A DNA stretch of 33,113 nucleotides, taken from positions 1 through 33,113 of the forward strand of contig JAZFYI010000163.1 of the NCBI GenBank assembly GCA_036443455.1. The letters are read 5' to 3'. The position numbers were made by a program, and so were the translations under genes. Origin of the DNA: MnTg04 sp036443455 (GTDB lineage Bacteria > Pseudomonadota > Gammaproteobacteria > Steroidobacterales > MnTg04). Within the stretch, counting starts at the first letter, position 1. Each line of letters begins with the position of its first letter. Positions 31,241 through 33,113 of this stretch are shown piece by piece. The notes under the pieces are model-generated. The model was given only the letters and a program-made list of their open reading frames with translations. It had not been told where the DNA came from and made no database searches.

Positions 31241-32226
31241 GCCGCTTTCCCGAGCGGTTTACCGGCCATCGCGCTGAGGATCGCGGCGAACTCGGCCCAG
31301 GCGTCGCCCGGGAGCTGACCCTTGGATATCGCATCGGCGCGGGTCGCCGCCATCAGCAATTGCCGGCAGTTGTCGATGCCAAGCCGGCGGGCCCCCGGTT
31401 GCAGCTGGCGGGCTCTGAACGGCGCCATTTTTGCCCTGGCCCCCGGCGGCGCGCCGGCGATCAGGCAAAGATCGATGATATCGCGGGCCAGCGCCCAGCA
31501 TACGATCGGTGGCGCCAGGTGCTCTGCTTTCAACCCATACAGCACCCGCAAGGCGCGATCCGCCCTGCCGGCCAGCGCGGCCCCGGTGAGCTGGAATACA
31601 TCGAAGCGGGCGCTGTCGGTCACCGCCTCGCTGACCGCTCTTTCATCGACCGGACCCGGCCCGCGCAACAGCAACAGTTTCTGAATTTCCTGCGACGCGG
31701 CCACCAGGTTTCCCTCGACACGATCTGCCAGCAAGCGCACGGCCGCGGCGTCCGGCTGGAGACCGGCCCGCTGCATACGATCACGGACCCACTGCTGCAT
31801 CATCTCGGGTTTTGGCGTCCAGGCATCGATCCGCTGGCCGGCGGCGGTCAAGGCCTTGGCCCAGGCAGCCTTTTTCAGCTCGAAGTGTTTCGCAGCGGAG
31901 GCGATGACCAGCAGCGTATCGTGTTCGGGTGGATCTGCCGCGATCTCCCTGAGCACGCGACTGCCGGTGGCCCCGGGCTTGCCGCCGGGGATGTGCATCT
32001 CGACCAGTTGCCGGTCACCAAACAGTGACAGGTTGTCGCCACTGGCGAGCAGTTCCTGCCAGTCAAAATCATCGGTAGCAAAAAAAGTCTTGCGGATTGC
32101 GCCGGCAGCCCGCTTTCTGATGGCATCGACGGCTTCCTGGACCAACAGCGGGTCATCCCCGGCGATCAGATAGACAGGGTGCAAGGTTTCCGCAGGTTCG
32201 GGGCTGTGCCGGTTATCGGTAGTCAC
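31237..32226 (-). CDS. holA: DNA polymerase III subunit delta
   Basis: HolA is the delta subunit of the clamp loader, which opens the beta clamp. From the chosen start it has 329 residues. Family marks are HPVYLIAGDDPLLVQEAVDAIR at the N-terminus, DDFDWQELLASGDNLSLFGDRQLVEMHIPGGKPG, the VRDRMQRAGLQPDAAAVRLLADRVEGNLVAASQEIQKL stretch and the FQLTGAALAG helix. No ATG lies before the homology; the GTG at 32224-32226 gives the usual 16-residue lead and the GTG at 32268 would add 14 residues. Neither has a good ribosome binding site. It ends in a four-base overlap with nadD. Confidence 0.93.
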   Translation of the reverse strand: MTTDNRHSPEPAETLHPVYLIAGDDPLLVQEAVDAIRKRAAGAIRKTFFATDDFDWQELLASGDNLSLFGDRQLVEMHIPGGKPGATGSRVLREIAADPPEHDTLLVIASAAKHFELKKAAWAKALTAAGQRIDAWTPKPEMMQQWVRDRMQRAGLQPDAAAVRLLADRVEGNLVAASQEIQKLLLLRGPGPVDERAVSEAVTDSARFDVFQLTGAALAGRADRALRVLYGLKAEHLAPPIVCWALARDIIDLCLIAGAPPGARAKMAPFRARQLQPGARRLGIDNCRQLLMAATRADAISKGQLPGDAWAEFAAILSAMAGKPLGKAA

Positions 32227-32439
32227 TAAGGAATCTGTGCGCCTCGCCCGGGTGCAACGATGCGACACCCAGGGCGGGCCAGTGCTCGTGCGGTTATTGT
32301 CATTGCCGGCGTCTCAGCGGCTGCATCCTGTCTCCAAGTCATGCTGGGCAAGCCAGTGGCTTTACGGGTTTTATCATAACCGCGCGCTGCCATGGCTGCC
32401 ACCCCGACAAGGCGCATGCCATGGCGGCCGGGCAGGCCA

Positions 32440-33048
32440 CTAGCCCGGATTATTTATGAATGCGCTCGCGCCCTTGCTTGATCCTTTGCCGATCGAATCG
32501 AGCGAACGCAGCACTCGTCTGACCAGGTCGCGGGCCAGCTCCTCGCGCAGGATTTCCTCCTCCTGGCGTTTACCGAGCACGATGGTCTGGTCATAGGTGT
32601 AATCCCGCGTGACCGATATCGCCTGCAAGGGCAGCAACGCACCGTCTTTGGACTTGACCAGGTAGCTGATTTCATAAAACACTTCAAACTCGAGTGGCTG
32701 GTTCTGCGCGGAAATCGTGACCAGGCGTTGCCCCGTGTCATCCTTGCTGATCACCAGTGTGGCAGTGGCCTGGTTCGGGTCGCTGGTCAGCGTGATGCCG
32801 GCGTCGTCCAGCGCGCGGCGCAACTGGCGATAGAATGGGCTGTAATGGTTCCCGGCCTGCAAAAAAGTTTGCTGCATCTCCGCCGGCAAACGGTCGTAGC
32901 TTTGTAACTGGTATCCGCAGGCAGCGAGCAACAGACACAGGCAAGCCACGGTCAGCTTAGGAGTCTGCGCGGTAGAAATATTCCTGCTCGGCAACTGCTC
33001 CTGCGTTGCTCTACCTCCTGCGTCCCTGCAGTCGTGCGAAAGCGCCAC
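32440..33048 (-). CDS. lptE: LPS-assembly lipoprotein LptE
   Basis: LptE is the outer-membrane lipoprotein that plugs the LptD barrel during lipopolysaccharide export. The lipobox LLLAACGYQL puts the lipidated cysteine at residue 44 of the longest form. The mature part has the family pattern FYRQLRRALDDAGITLT, EFEVFYEISYLV, LPLQAISVTRDYTYDQTIVLGKRQEEEILREELARDLVRRVLRSL. The start is uncertain: the GTG at 33048 has an AGGGG site but leaves an unusually long 33-residue lead before the signal peptide. TTG 32994-ish would be shorter but lacks a good site. It precedes holA as in E. coli, here with a 213-base gap. Confidence 0.9.
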   Translation of the reverse strand: MALSHDCRDAGGRATQEQLPSRNISTAQTPKLTVACLCLLLAACGYQLQSYDRLPAEMQQTFLQAGNHYSPFYRQLRRALDDAGITLTSDPNQATATLVISKDDTGQRLVTISAQNQPLEFEVFYEISYLVKSKDGALLPLQAISVTRDYTYDQTIVLGKRQEEEILREELARDLVRRVLRSLDSIGKGSSKGASAFINNPG

Positions 33049-33066
33049 AGCGGCCCCTTTTTTCGA

Positions 33067-33113
33067 TTACAAGTGTCTTTCCAGGGCGGCGAGCAGGCGC
33101 TCCACATCCTCAT
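33067..33113 (-). CDS. 3' end of an unidentified upstream gene
   Basis: The minus strand is open from the window edge to a TAA at 33067-33069, encoding about 15 residues that end DVERLLAALERHL, an amphipathic helix. In E. coli leuS lies upstream of lptE, but this ending does not look like the LeuS C-terminus. The fragment is too short to identify; it stops 18 bases before the lptE start. Confidence 0.4.
   Translation of the reverse strand, partial: EDVERLLAALERHL

Noticed and set aside
32269..32439. A possible small RNA in the lptE-holA gap
   Set aside because: Short repeats of GCCATGG are present, but no convincing promoter plus terminator pair was found.
1..33113. CRISPR array, prophage, toxin-antitoxin or restriction genes
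   Set aside because: No regularly spaced direct repeats with unique spacers and no such protein families were seen anywhere in the window.

Overview
The window reads as a stretch of gammaproteobacterial chromosome. It is GC-rich and densely packed, and nearly all of it is housekeeping genes in blocks familiar from Pseudomonas and E. coli: rplM-rpsI; coq7 / speD / crp / trpG (compare the Pseudomonas coq7-speD-vfr-trpG neighbourhood); maf-rng-yhdP-tldD; and lptE-holA-nadD-rsfS-rlmH. The genus cannot be fixed from the sequence alone. No CRISPR array, intact insertion sequence, prophage or plasmid functions are visible.

Layout. Positions 1-970 hold a YbjQ-family gene, then a gene-poor stretch with a degraded TPR-protein 3' end, an odd palindromic element carrying fragments of a tRNA 3' end, and tRNA-Gln(CUG). 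Positions 970-3055 are minus-strand rpsI, rplM, a thioredoxin-like 2Fe-2S ferredoxin and a DUF481 outer-membrane protein. At 3.2-5.1 kb a GlcF-like iron-sulfur protein is coupled to coq7. Then come speD (-), crp (+), the djlA-rpe-trpG group (-), an unknown helical protein, purC and yihY (+), and pmbA/tldE (-).

Positions 13.4-19.3 kb hold the most distinctive content, a cyanophycin cassette: cyanophycinase, full-length cyanophycin synthetase CphA, and a second synthetase-like protein that keeps the Mur-ligase half but has no ATP-grasp domain. The last of these overlaps darP (yjgA) by four bases. In E. coli pmbA and yjgA are direct divergent neighbours, so the cassette sits inside a conserved housekeeping junction and its transcript appears to run into darP. 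Together the three genes would make and break down a multi-L-arginyl-poly-L-aspartate nitrogen store.

Positions 19.3-21.1 kb carry purE and an orphan AAA ATPase fused to an FHA domain. From 21.1 kb to the end everything is on the minus strand: a probable long operon or pair of operons running lptE, holA, nadD, rsfS, rlmH, maf, rng, yhdP, a nitrilase, tldD and a small membrane protein. TldD and PmbA (TldE), the two halves of one protease, are both in the window but in separate units.

Functions rest on recognisable motifs and family resemblance read by eye; no database search was run. Start codons were moved inward from the longest reading frame where motif alignment or a ribosome binding site argued for it.
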